Of a stretch of DNA of 64,000 bases, positions 11,531 through 22,334 are shown in pieces. This DNA comes from Macrotis lagotis (taxonomy: Eukaryota > Chordata > Mammalia > Peramelemorphia > Peramelidae). Position 1 is the first letter of the stretch; each line of letters begins with the position of its first letter. A program made the position numbers and the translations under genes. The notes under the pieces were generated by a model. The model saw only the letters and a list, made by a program, of their open reading frames with translations. It searched no databases and had not been told where the DNA came from. The stretch covers positions 632,887,354-632,951,353 of the forward strand of contig NC_133658.1 in NCBI RefSeq assembly GCF_037893015.1, read 5' to 3'.

Positions 11531-13085
11531 AGAGGAAAGATTGAGCGAAGTGGTATTCAGATGCAAAATACTGGTGAAAACTTTTTGGGTAAAGGGAGGG
11601 GGGAGAAAGAGTACAAATGGAAGGGAGATACGATGGATGGTAATAAAGAGTTAGTAATTATAGCTACTAATGAGAATGATATGAACTCTCCCAGAAAATA
11701 GAAAAGGAAAGCAGAGTGGATTAAAAAACAGAATCCTACAATATATGTTTTTTTTATAAGAAACACTTTTGAAAGAGAGAGATACACACAAAGTAAAGGT
11801 AAAAGATTGAGGTAGAATATATTATGCTTTAGTTGAAGTGAAAAAAACAGGGGTAGCAATCCTTATGTCAGACAAAGCAATTGCAAAAATAGATCTCATT
11901 AAAAGGGATTAGGAAGGAAACTGCATCCTCCTAAATATACCACAAACAATGAAGTAAATACAATATTAAACAAATATGTACCAAGGGATATAGAATCCAG
12001 ATTTTTAAAGAAGATAAATATCAAGGAGGATACAGAGAAAACAAAACTATACTGGTAGGGGACCTTAACCACCCCCTTTCAGAATTAGATAAATCTAACC
12101 ATAAAATAAACAAGAAGGAAGTTAAGGAGCAGAATAGAATGTTTAAAATGTTAATTATGATAGACCTCTGTAGAAAATTTATTGGGGATAGAAAGGAAAA
12201 GACCTTGTTTTTCTGTGGTACTTGTTACCCATGCAAAAATTAGCCATGTATTAGAACATAAAAATCATACTCAAATGCAGAGGAATAAAAATATTAAATG
12301 CATTCTTTTCAGATCATGATACAATAAAAAAATTATGTGCAATAAAGAGCCATGGAGAAATAGACCTACAATTAATTGGGAATTATATAACATAATATTA
12401 AAGAAAGAATGAATCAAGCAAAAGATCAAAGAAAAGAATTAATAATTTCCTCCAAGATAATGAGGATATATAAGATACCAAATAAGGAGACAATATATCA
12501 AAATTTGTGGGATATAGCCAAAGTGGTTATTAGAGAAAATATTATTATCTTTGAATTCATATATTAATAAAATAGATAAAGAGAATATCAATGAATTGGC
12601 ATGCAACTAAAAAGTTTGGGAAGAAACAAATTAAAAATATTCAATTAAATACCAAATTAAGAATCCTGAAAATCAAAGGAGAAATTAATGAAATTAAAAG
12701 TAAGAAAACTATTGAAACAATAAATGAAACTAAGATTTGTTTTATGAAAAAAAAACTAAAATGGATAAATCTTAGATAAATTGGTTAAAAAAAAGAAAGA
12801 AGGAAAACAAATTACCAGAATCAAAAATGAAACAAAGTAAATTTATCATTAATGTAGAGGACATTGAAATAATAATTTGAAATGATTTTTTCCATCTGCA
12901 TGCCATTAAATTGACAATCTAAGTGAAATGGTATGACTATTTACAAAAATTTAAACTGCTTAGAATAAAGAAGAGATAATTTAAATACTTAAATAAACCC
13001 ATCTCAGAAAAAGAAATTGAAAAAACCATCCATGAACTCCCTAAGAAAAAATCTCCAGGGCCAGATGAATTCACAAGTAACTTCT

Positions 13086-14183
13086 TTTTTTTTCTTCAGC
13101 ATTTTTAAAAGTTTATTAAATTTCATTATTCTGCAAGGTTGAAGCCTCATCTGTATAAAATAACTTCAGCCAAGCAGTTTATTCAAAAATTAAGTTGGTA
13201 TCTGACACCAGCCAGCTAACCAATCCCAGTAAATTATTCCCATGGATATAAAACAAAATGTATTTTGAACAAAACTGATGATAGGAATGGAGTTGAATGG
13301 CCATCACAACATTATTGATTTAAGGCTTTTTATAGGAAAAAATTCGAGCTTTAAAGTACATGATATTAGAATTCATTTTTACCACACATGATGCAATGAA
13401 TTCAGAACTAGACAGACATTAACTTAGAATTACTAGGAAGAAATTGTTCAAAAGGTGCAAATAGTAAAAGCATTTATCCAGTCATTTGAGTGAATTATTT
13501 TTTTTCATGCCATGGAAGTGTTAAAGTTGCTAACCTCCCATATACCACTAATTTAGGACAAAACTATACTGGGCTGTGTTCCTATGCTAATTTATTTGGG
13601 GATCCAATGTTCAGTCCTCAATATATTTGATGTATCTCTCATAAGCATCCTCACTCATCAGGTCATCAAGTTCTGAAGGGTTGCTCAGAGTCATCTTGAT
13701 CAGCCAACCATCTTCATAACAAGATTTGTTGACAAGTCCTGGGTCTTCTGCAAGAGCTACATTAATTTCAGTTACTTCTGTTAGTGGAGAATAGAGTCCA
13801 CTGGCAGCTTTCACACTTTCCAAAGCTCCAAACTCATCTTGTTTGTTCAATTTTGTTGCAACTTCTAGAAGACTACGGTAAACTACATCTCCCAATGCTT
13901 CCTGTGCAAAGTTGCTGATTCCCACTGTTCCAATACCATTTTCAGTTGATATCCATTCATACTTGTCTGTGAATTTTCGAACCTCCAGTCGTAGGTCGCC
14001 GGTGTGGAGGCCCCGGGAGGCAGCGGCCGCCTGGAAGGGAGAGGTTCCCCGGGCCACTCGGGGTGGCCGTGAGGGAGGCCAGGGTCTCAGCCCCGGCCGC
14101 CGCCCACAGGGAGAAGGCCGGGACCCACAAGCTCCTGGCCTTTCGCAGAGCCTCCTTCTCCGGGGGTGGGGAGGCCCACCACG
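13086..14183 (-). pseudogene. GCSH: GCSH processed retrocopy (glycine cleavage system H protein), nearly intact ORF
   Basis: GCSH carries the lipoyl arm of the mitochondrial glycine cleavage system. Here a minus-strand intronless copy has an open frame ending at 13,611. From codon 79 it reads [10 protein letters not shown], then [20 protein letters not shown], then [18 protein letters not shown], and closes IKYIED. The lipoyl-accepting lysine (ESVKA, codon at about 13,809-13,811) is kept. Against human GCSH one codon is missing in the SPLSGEVTE turn (here SPLTEVTE), and SLPEVG has become SLLEVA. A GC-rich, transit-peptide-like stretch precedes it, but no ATG lies within the retrocopy. The 525 nt 3' UTR ends with AATAAA (complement at 13,112-13,117) about 20 nt before a poly-A tail. 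The 10 bp duplication agtaacttct (13,076-13,085 and 14,184-14,193) confirms L1-type insertion. A retropseudogene is most likely. Confidence 0.93.
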
Positions 14184-14213
14184 AGTAACTTCTACCAAAC
14201 ATTCAAGGAACAT
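14184..14213 (-). other. Antisense L1-A segment that supplies the only upstream ATG to the GCSH retrocopy frame
   Basis: Codons 1-10 ([10 protein letters not shown]) of the 200-codon frame ending at 13,611 come from the TSD and antisense ORF2 of L1-A. Codon 11 starts exactly at 14,183, the first base of the retrocopy. The N-terminus of this open frame is therefore a fusion artefact unless it is transcribed. No promoter is evident. Confidence 0.8.
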
Positions 14214-16361
14214 TTATTTTTCAATTCTATATAAACTGTTTGAAAAATTAGGTGAAGAAAGAGTACTGCCAAATTCCTATCATGACACCAATATGACACC
14301 ACAATAAATGATAAAAGAATCAAATCATAGAAAGAAAATCATAAACCAATTTCCCTAATGAATATGGATGTAAGATTTTAAATAAAATATTTTCAGAGTG
14401 ATTACAGTAAGTTGAAATTAGGCTAATACACTATGATCAAGTAGTATTTATCACAAGAATACAGGGTTGGTTGAGTATTAAGAAAACAATCAGCATAATT
14501 AACCATATCAATAACAAACCAAACAGATATTACATGATTATATCAATAGATGCTAAAAACTTTTCTAACAAAATACAGCAGCTTTTCCTATTAAAGGCAG
14601 TAGAGAGTATGGGAATAAATGAGGTATTCTTTAAAACAGGAAGCAGTATCTAAAAGCATCAGCAAGCATTATATACAATGGGGGGAAGCTAGAAGCTTTC
14701 CTAATAAAAGCAGGGATGAAACAAGGATGACCATTATCATTACTATAATTCAATATTGTATTAGATATGTTAGCCTTAGCATTAAGATAAGAAAAAGAAA
14801 TTGAAAAAATTAGAATTAGTAATGAAGAAAAAGAATTTCTGACATGTCCCAGGTGATTTGATGTTATACTTAGAGAACCTTATAAAATCAATTACTTAAA
14901 ACAATCAGCAACTTTAACAAAGTTTCAGGCTATAAAATAAACCCACAAAAATCACTAATATTTCTTTATATTATTAACAAGACTAAGCAGCAAGAAATAG
15001 AAAGAAAAATTCCATTCAAAGTAATGGCAGGCAACATAAAACTTGGGAGTCTACCTGCCAAGGCAGCCTCAGAAACTATATGAAAACAATTACAAAACAC
15101 TATGCACACAGATAAAATCAGATCTAAATAATTGGGCAAATATCAGTTGATCATGGGTAGACAAGTTAATATAATAAAATGACAAATTTACATTATTAAA
15201 TGACTTATTCAGTGCCTTAGCAATAAACTTCCAAAAATTATTTTTTGAGGCTGGAAAAAATAGAAACTAAATTCATATGGAGGAAGAACAGACTAAAAAT
15301 ATCAAGAGAATTAATGAGAAAAATGCAAAGGAGGAAGGAGGTCTAGTCATATTATAAAGCATCAATCATCAAGACTGTTTCTGGCTTAGAAATAGAGTCG
15401 AGGATCAGTGGAATGACTATAGTAATCTGTTGCTTGATAAAACTAAAGATTCCAACTTCTGGGGATAAGAATTCACTCTTCATTAAAATAGTTGGAAAAA
15501 CTGGAAGAGAGTATGGCAGTAACTAGGTATAGACTAACAACTCACACCTTATACCATGATAGAAGATTTAGACATAAAAAAGTGATATCATAAGCCTATT
15601 AGGAGAAAAAGGAATAGTTTATCTGTCAGACCTACAGAAAGGGGAGCAGTTTGTGAGCGAAGAAGAGATAGAGAACATTGTAAAAGTCAAAATGAATAAT
15701 TTTGATTACATTAAACTGAAAAGTTTTTGCACAAACAAAACCAATGAAACCAAGATTAAAAGGAATGCATTAAATTAGGAGACAATTTTTGCAACTAGTA
15801 TTTCTAACAAAGGATTCATTTCTAAAAATATATAGAGAACTGAGTCATTTATAAGAAACCAACTTATTCCTCAAATGGTCAAAGATATAGAAAGAAAGGC
15901 AAATCTCAGATGAAGAATATGAAAAAATGCTCTAAATCATTATTGATTAGGGAAATACAAATTAAAACAAATCTGAGGTACCACCTCATACCTATCAGAT
16001 TATCCAACATGACTAAGAAGGAAAATGAGCAGTATTGGAGGGGATATGGCAAAATTTGGGACACTAATATATTGTTGGTGGAGCTGTGAACTGATCCAAC
16101 CTTTCTGGAGAGAATTTTGGAATTATGCCCAAAAAGCAATAAAATTGGAAATGCTTTGATCCAGCTATATCACTAACAGGGTTGTATTCTAAAGACGTCA
16201 TAAAAAGTGAAATCCCACATGTACAAAAATATTCATAGCAGCTCTTTTTTGGCAGCAAAGAATTAGAAATTAAGGAATGCCCATCAATTGGGGAATGGCT
16301 GAAAAAATTGTGGTATATGAATGTGATTGAACACTACTGTTTTATAAGAAATCATATAATA

Positions 16362-16431
16362 TATAATTCATAGATTATAATGTCCCTTTATTCTTTTTCC
16401 ATAATGAAATTAATTTATGTCTAGATCAGAA
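16362..16431 (+). repeat. ~70 bp templated insertion inside the L1-A 3' end, copy of 17,458-17,527
   Basis: From 'tataattcatagattataat' to 'tagatcagaa' this segment repeats, with one or two small differences, the sequence at 17,458-17,527, which lies about 540 bp beyond the 3' TSD of L1-A. Other L1 copies in the window have ordinary 3' sequence at this point. It replaces roughly 20 L1 bases. Confidence 0.8.
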
Positions 16432-16908
16432 AAGTCTAGAAAGACTTACATGAACTGATGGTGATTAAATTAGCAAAACCAGAAGAATATTATAATACTA
16501 AAAACAACATTGGGTGATGATCAACTATGATAGACTTGTTCATTTTAGTGGTAAAATGCTAAAAGCCTTGCAATAGAAAATATCATCAATATCCAGTAGG
16601 AACTGATGAGTTTAAATGAAGACTAAAGCTTACTATCTTCAATTTTTAAAAAACTTGTCTTATGTATTATGATGCTTTTTAAATGTTTTTCATTTTTCCC
16701 TTTGTATTTTATTCTTCTTTCACGACATGATCAATATGGATCTATGTTGAGCATAATTAGACATATAGAGCCTATATTAGATTTATTTGTTGAGGGGGGG
16801 GGGAGAGAGGAAAGGAAGAAGAGAGAAAACTTGTAAAACTCAAAACTTTACAAAAATGATTAGTGAAAACTACAAATAAATTTTGGAAAAAATAAATAAA
16901 AATATTTT

Positions 16909-16921
16909 AAAAAGTAAGTGG
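16909..16921 (+). repeat. 3' target-site duplication of L1-A
   Basis: Exact partner of 8232-8244, directly after the A-rich tail. Confidence 0.85.
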
Positions 16922-17457
16922 TCACTGATGGCACACATCCACTTATATTTTATAGAAAACCTGAAGGAAGTAAATGAATTCATTGCTCCTATGGAGTTTA
17001 GTATAAATCTGGCATTAATTAATTCTTGGCCTTGGAAGAATATGATATTGCTTGGATCTTAGAAATCAAATTTGTCTACCTGAAGCAGTATAATTCTTCT
17101 TATATTGAAGTCATTGCCATTACTGTCATCATTATTATCCATTACCAACACAAAAAGCAGTCATGTTTTTCAATTCCAAGAACTATGTCGAGGGTATTAC
17201 AATTCATATCCATCACTTTATTTTTGTTTTCCTCTGCTCTGGATAGAAGAAAGAGAGAGAAAGAAACAAGATTAGATTTAGGACTACTAATGAGGAAAGA
17301 AAGGAGGAAGTACAGGCTATTCCCACAGTACTGAATCTGGAAATATGAAGTAGATAGAGATCCAAAGATTTCCTGAAGTTCTTCTGCTTTAATGGGATCA
17401 AAAGCCAGAAGTTACTGGCTCAAACATAAATTGGCCTCAGACTCAGGAACAACCTCC
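16922..17457. other. Non-repetitive-looking flank of L1-A
   Basis: No gene or repeat can be named. A predicted 102-codon frame here has no recognisable domain. Confidence 0.4.
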
Positions 17458-17527
17458 TATAATTCATAGATTATAATGTCCCTTTATTCTTTTTTCCATA
17501 ATGAAATTAATTTGTATCTAGATCAGA
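17458..17527 (+). repeat. Source-like copy of the segment found in the L1-A 3' end
   Basis: Direct-orientation partner of 16,362-16,431. Because it sits in sequence outside the L1-A duplication, it is the likely template. Confidence 0.75.
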
Positions 17528-17659
17528 ATCAAAAGTACAGTTCTTAGGGAGCACTGAATTCTCTTCTAAAATTTTGATAATTGTAATGATGAGGAATATA
17601 AATAATTATTGTTTTAATCCTATAACAATGCTGATATTGCCTTCCAACTATATAGGCAA

Positions 17660-17660
<1 letters not shown>

Positions 17661-17702
<42 letters not shown>
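17661..17702 (+). repeat. (CA)n microsatellite
   Basis: About 20 uninterrupted AC dinucleotides. Confidence 0.97.
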
Positions 17703-17707
<5 letters not shown>

Positions 17708-17744
17708 AAACAGATCCTTCTGAGAAGAGATGTTCCTTGAGACT

Positions 17745-18200
17745 AATAACTATTTATGTAGTCAAATAACTCAGTGGGTTGAGTAATGGAATTGGAGTGG
17801 AGTCAGGCAGAACTGAATTCAAATGCAATCTCAGATGTTTATCAGTTGTGCAACCCTGCACAAGTCACTCTATCAGTCTCAGTTGCTTCAACTGTAAAAT
17901 AGGAATATAATATAATATAACATAATTATATTATGTTATATTATATTATGTCATATCATATCATATCACATCACATCATATCATATCACATCATATTATA
18001 TTATTATATTACATTATATTATATTACATTACATTATATTATATTATATTATATTATATTATATTATATTATATTATATTATATTTATGAAAATATAATA
18101 ATGCTTATGGAGCTTTTGTGAGAATCAAATGAGATATTTCTAAAGCACTTAGCACAGTACTGACTCTACTGGCACAGAGTAGAAATTGAATTCTTACTTA
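17745..18200 (+). repeat. MIR/THER1-like SINE interrupted by an AT-rich microsatellite
   Basis: The MIR head and middle ('tgtgcaaccctgcacaagtc', 'gcttcaactgtaaaatagg') lie at 17,745-17,908. The tail ('gtgagaatcaaatgagatat', 'agcacttagcacagtactga') resumes at 18,117-18,165. Between them is a 180 bp expansion of TATAT/CATAT units (17,909-18,085) that grew from the SINE's own A/T stretch. Confidence 0.75.
17905..18085 (+). repeat. Variant TATAT/CATAT microsatellite
   Basis: Pentamer-like units drift from catat to attat and end in a run of about ten ATATT units. It sits inside the MIR. Confidence 0.92.
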
Positions 18201-18309
18201 CATTCTCCTCACTTTTCTTTCTATTCCCCACTGCTTGATACTAAGTTCCATATATAGTAAATGTTTATAAAATGCTTTTGTTTTTGGATTAATTGATGAA
18301 AATAATTAC

Positions 18310-18955
18310 CATGTTCCCTAGTTGATAAACGGTCAAAGGATATGAATAGACAGTTTTCAAGTGAAGAAATTAACATCATACATAATCATATGAAAAAATT
18401 CTCCAAATCATTATCGATTGGAGAAATACAAATTAAAACACCTCTCACCTGTCAGATTGACTAACATGAGAAAAAGGGAAAATGATCAATTTTGTAGAGG
18501 TTGTGGGAGGATTGGGACATTGGTGTATTGCTGGTGGAGTTATGAACAGATCCAACCATTCTGGAAAGCAGTATGGAAATATGCCCCCAAAGCAATAAAA
18601 GTCTTCATTCCCTTTGACCCAGCAATTGCAATTCTAAGCCTATAACCAGAAGAAATCACAAAAAATGGGAAAAGGTCAACATGTTCGAAAATATTCATAG
18701 CAACTCCTTTTGTAGTGGCAAAGAATTGGAAATTGAGGGAATGCCCATCAATTGGGGAATGGTTAAACACTGTTATCATACATCTATGCTCTGTAATATT
18801 ATTGTTCTATAAGAAACCAGAAATGGTCATACTCTAGAGAAGCATGGAATAACTTACAGGATCTGATGTAGAGCTAAGGGAGGAGAATCAAGAGAACAAT
18901 GTACACACTAACAACAACACTGTAACTGCACCAACCAACCTACCCAATAACTACT
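18310..18955 (+). mobile_element. L1 ORF2 C-terminal and 3' fragment
   Basis: The frame 18,418-18,645 encodes the ORF2 C-terminal Cys-His region: a KRENDQFCRGCGRIG block, a YCWWSYEQIQPFW block and IPFDPAIAIL. The fragment starts inside ORF2, runs into the 3' UTR and stops at about 18,955 without a poly-A tail, abutting another L1 piece. Confidence 0.85.
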
Positions 18956-20835
18956 TTACCAAGCTAGAAAAAAAATAGTAACAAAATTCATCTGGAGTAA
19001 CAAAAAGGCAAGAATAGCAAGGGAACTGATGAAAAAATCTATATCCATATCATCTATCTCTATCTCTATCTCTATCTCTATCTCTATCTCTATCTCTATC
19101 TCTATCTCTATCATCTATATCTATATCTATATCTATATCTATATCTATATCTATATCTATATCTATATCTATATCTATATCTATATCTATATCTATATCT
19201 ATATCTATATCTATATCTATATCTATATCTATATCTATCTATATCATCTATATCTATATCTATATGAAGGGGTCCTAGCTCTACCAGATCTAAAATTATA
19301 CTATAAAGCAGTAGTCATCAAAACTGCCTGGAATTGGTTAAAAAATAAGAGTAATGGTCAGTGGATTAGGATAAATTCAAAAGAAGTAGCAGTAAATGAC
19401 TATAGCAATTGACTATTTGACAAACAGAAAACTTCAGCATATGGGATAAGAATTTACCATTTGAAAAAATAGATGGAAAAACTGGAAAATAGTATGGCAA
19501 AAACTAGGCATAGAGCCACATCTTATACCCTATACCAAAATAAGGTGAAAATGGGTACAGGATTTAAACATAAAGGGTAATACTATAGATAAATTAACAG
19601 ACCAAGAAATACTCTCTTTATTAGATCTGTGGAAAGGGGATAAATTCATGACCAAACAAAAAGTAGAATACATTATAAACTTCAAAATGAATGATTTTGA
19701 CTATATTAGATTAAAAAGTTTTTGCACTAATAAAATCAAAGCTGCCAAAATTAGAAGGAAAGCAGAATGCTAGGAAACACTCTTCATAGCTAGGAGTTCT
19801 AATAAAGGTCTCATTTCCAAAATATATAGAGAACTGCATCAAATTTATAAGGTCACAAGTCATTCTCCAATTGAAAAATTGTCAAAGGACATGAACAGAG
19901 TTTTCATATGAAGAAATTAAAGCTATATATAATCATAATAAAAATGCTCCAAATCATTATTGATTAGAGAAATGCAATTTGAAACAACAATGAGTTATCA
20001 TCTCACAACTATCAGATAGGCCAAGATGAGAAAAAGGGAAAATAATCAATGTTGGAGAGGTTCTGGGAGGATTGGGACACTGATACATTGCTGGTGGAGT
20101 TCTGAACAGATCCAACCTTTCTGGAGAGCAATATGCAACTAAGTCCAAAGAGCAATAAAACTGTTTATACTTTGACCCAGCAGTTCCAATTATAGGTCAA
20201 TGTCCAGAAGAAATTATAAAACATGGGGTAAGTTCTACATGTTCCAAAATATTCATAGTAGGTTTTTTTTTGTAGTGGCAAAGAATTGGAAGTTGTGGGG
20301 ATGCCCATCAGTTTGGGAATGACTAAACAAGCTATGGTATATGAATACTATGGAATGCTATATTTCTACAAGAAACCATAAATGGTCAGACTCGAGAGAA
20401 GCATGGAATGATTTACAGGATCTGATGCTGAGTGAATGGAGTAGAACCAAGAAAACAATGTAGACATGAACAACAATATTGTGAGATGAACAATCTTGAT
20501 GGAAGCAGCTCCTCTCAGCAGTCCAGAGAACTAGGACAATTGTATTAGATTGGACATGGAATATATTATCCCCATCCAGAGCAATAAAAACAAAACAAAA
20601 CAAAGTACACATGCAAAAAACCCCATCACAAGCTGATGAATACTTTATAAACATCATCTCTTATGAATCTCTTTCCCTTAATCCTAATTCTTCATACCAA
20701 AAGTCATTAATTTGCAAACATATTTATCAAAATATGTATGTACAATTCTAGCCTGCCCGTTTAAGGGAGAGTGATAACAAATTTGGTAGCTTAAAAATAT
20801 GCATGTGCACATGGATAAAAATAAATAATTTTTTA
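18956..20835 (+). mobile_element. 5'-truncated L1 with hexanucleotide repeat inside ORF2
   Basis: It starts in ORF2 ([17 protein letters not shown]), is split by a ~225 bp CTATCT/CTATAT array, then continues as [20 protein letters not shown] in the same frame. The C-terminal part follows from about 19,900, and the 3' UTR ends at about 20,835 with 'gataaaaataaataa'. Stops and frameshifts break the coding sequence. Confidence 0.88.
19039..19265 (+). repeat. (CTATCT)n then (CTATAT)n microsatellite inside L1 ORF2
   Basis: About 12 CTATCT units are followed by about 20 CTATAT units. Both are hexamers, so the array reads through as Ile-Ser and Ile-Tyr dipeptides within a 127-codon frame (19,029-19,412). 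Confidence 0.97.
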
Positions 20836-20839
20836 AAAA

Positions 20840-22334
20840 AGATTTCTCTGTTCAGTTCTGGTCTTTGTGTCAGGAAATCTTGGCAGTCCTCTATTCTTTG
20901 AACATCTATCTCTTTTCCTAACAGTATATGCTGAATTTTGTAGGGTAGTACACTCTGGATAATAATCCCAGGACCCTTGCTCTCCAATATATCGTATTGC
21001 AGGTCTTTCTGTCTTTCATTGTTGAGGCTGATAGATCCTGTGTGAGTCTGATTGTGTTCCATTTGTATTTGAATTTTTTTCCTTTTTGTTCCTTGTAATA
21101 TTCTCTCCATTATTTGAGAGTTCTGGAATTTGGCTATAATAGCACTTTCTAGAAGGGTTTTGTGTATTCTTATATTGTTTTCTTGTTTTAGCAGATTTGG
21201 ACTGTTTTCCTTTATAATTTCCTGCATGATATTTTCCAGGTTCTTTTTTGATATAGGCTTTCTTTTAGTCTAATAATTTATGGGTTGTCTCTCCTAGATC
21301 TATCTTTCCAGGTCATATGTTCTTCATTAAAATGTACTTTAGATTTTCTTCAATTTTTCAGTCTTTTGGTTTTCAGTCTTTTGTTTCAGCCTGTTTATTT
21401 GATGGAATCTTGTAGTATCATAGATGTCATTGGTTTCTATCTGTTCGCTTCTAGTTTTTAGGGTTTTATTTTCTTCAATTACTTTTTGTGTATTCTTTTT
21501 AAAAGTGTTGAATTCTCTGGTCAATTTTTCATAATTTTCCTGCATGACTCTCATTTCTTCTTTCCATTTTTTTCTTCTTCCTCTCTTCTTTGGTTTTTAA
21601 ATTCTTTTTTAAACTCTTCACTGTGCCTTTATATTTGACTTCATTTTATATACTATTTTGATACTTCCCCTGTGAGTGATTTTTCACTAGTTTCTTCTTT
21701 ATACATGGCATTTTTATCCTTTGTCAGTAAAGTTGTTTTCTAAAGTAAGTGCTCTTTTAGCTTTTTTGCTCATCTTTGTAGTTTTAACTCTGTTCCTGGG
21801 GTATAGGGAATATAGTTCCAAACTTTTTTTTTTGCTGGGGCTGGGATCTGATCCCTGGATTGTCATTGGCCAAGTTGGTGCCTATGCAGTCTGGGCCTTG
21901 GTTTTGTAGAGGTTTGTTTCCTCCTTTATGTCGAGGTTCTGACTTAGTAGTGGTTTGTTCCAAACCCAGTCCTATCTGTTGCACCAATGTTCTCATGGTT
22001 CAAATTTTTGGGGTTTGGTACCCTCCCTGCTGTCTTGTTAGCTAGCTTCTGGGGCCTCTGCTGTTGTCAAACTATCAAGACCTGGATTGTTCTGTAGCTA
22101 AGAGCCTCCTACTGGCTTTCCTACTCTCTTGGACTTTACATCCCCCTTTCCCCCTAAGACCATTCACCAAAGATCCTCCACAATGTCTACCACTGGAAAC
22201 TTCTTTGAATCCTCTATTTTTCTTGGTGGGATATGTAGCTTGAATGTCAGACTAGAGATTTCATTTATCTTTGATAAGGAAAAGCTCTGGGAGTATGTTA
22301 GCTTCAAGCTTCCATCTTGACTCTGTCTTGACTC
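20840..22334 (-). mobile_element. L1 5' UTR and ORF1, minus strand, lacking ORF2
   Basis: Read from 22,334 downward: the 5' start 'cagtcaagatggaagcttga' and a UTR like that of the copy at 28,634, then a coiled-coil part (21,554-21,339) and the RRM/C-terminal domains of ORF1 (21,227-20,850; SAIIAKFQNSQIMERILQ, then FLTQRPELNREIF). The piece ends at the last ORF1 codons, abutting the 3' end of the plus-strand L1, tail to tail. Confidence 0.8.

Larger units (their letters stand above)
11634..16320 (+). pseudogene. L1-A ORF2 remnant (endonuclease and reverse transcriptase), split by a GCSH retrocopy
   Basis: ORF2 starts near 11,634, aligned with the start of L1-B ORF2. Recognisable parts in order are: endonuclease remnants to about 12,300; the Lys-rich spacer (ORF remnant 12,591-12,779); a PGPDEFTS-like block at 13,047-13,075, directly before the GCSH insertion; an ISIDAKNF reverse-transcriptase block near 14,540; and the C-terminal Cys-His region near 16,070. 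The frame is broken many times. Confidence 0.82.
8245..16908 (+). mobile_element. L1-A, full-length L1 LINE with three nested insertions
   Basis: The element opens with the L1 5' signature 'gaagatggcagagagaaacc', has a GC-richer 5' UTR to about 9478, ORF1, a polypurine inter-ORF spacer, ORF2, and a 3' UTR ending in an A-rich tail at about 16,905. Exact 13 bp target-site duplications flank it (8232-8244 and 16,909-16,921). About 2.1 kb belongs to later arrivals: minus-strand L1 tails at about 8321-8780 and 10,801-11,331 and a GCSH retrocopy at 13,086-14,183. Removing these leaves about 6.5 kb, normal for a full-length mammalian L1. Both ORFs carry stops and frameshifts, so the copy is dead. 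Its 3' UTR holds a ~70 bp foreign segment at 16,362-16,431. Confidence 0.9.

Noticed and set aside
13912-14307. 131-codon plus-strand frame
   Set aside because: It is the antisense of the GC-rich GCSH presequence plus L1 sequence; GC-rich DNA leaves chance open frames.
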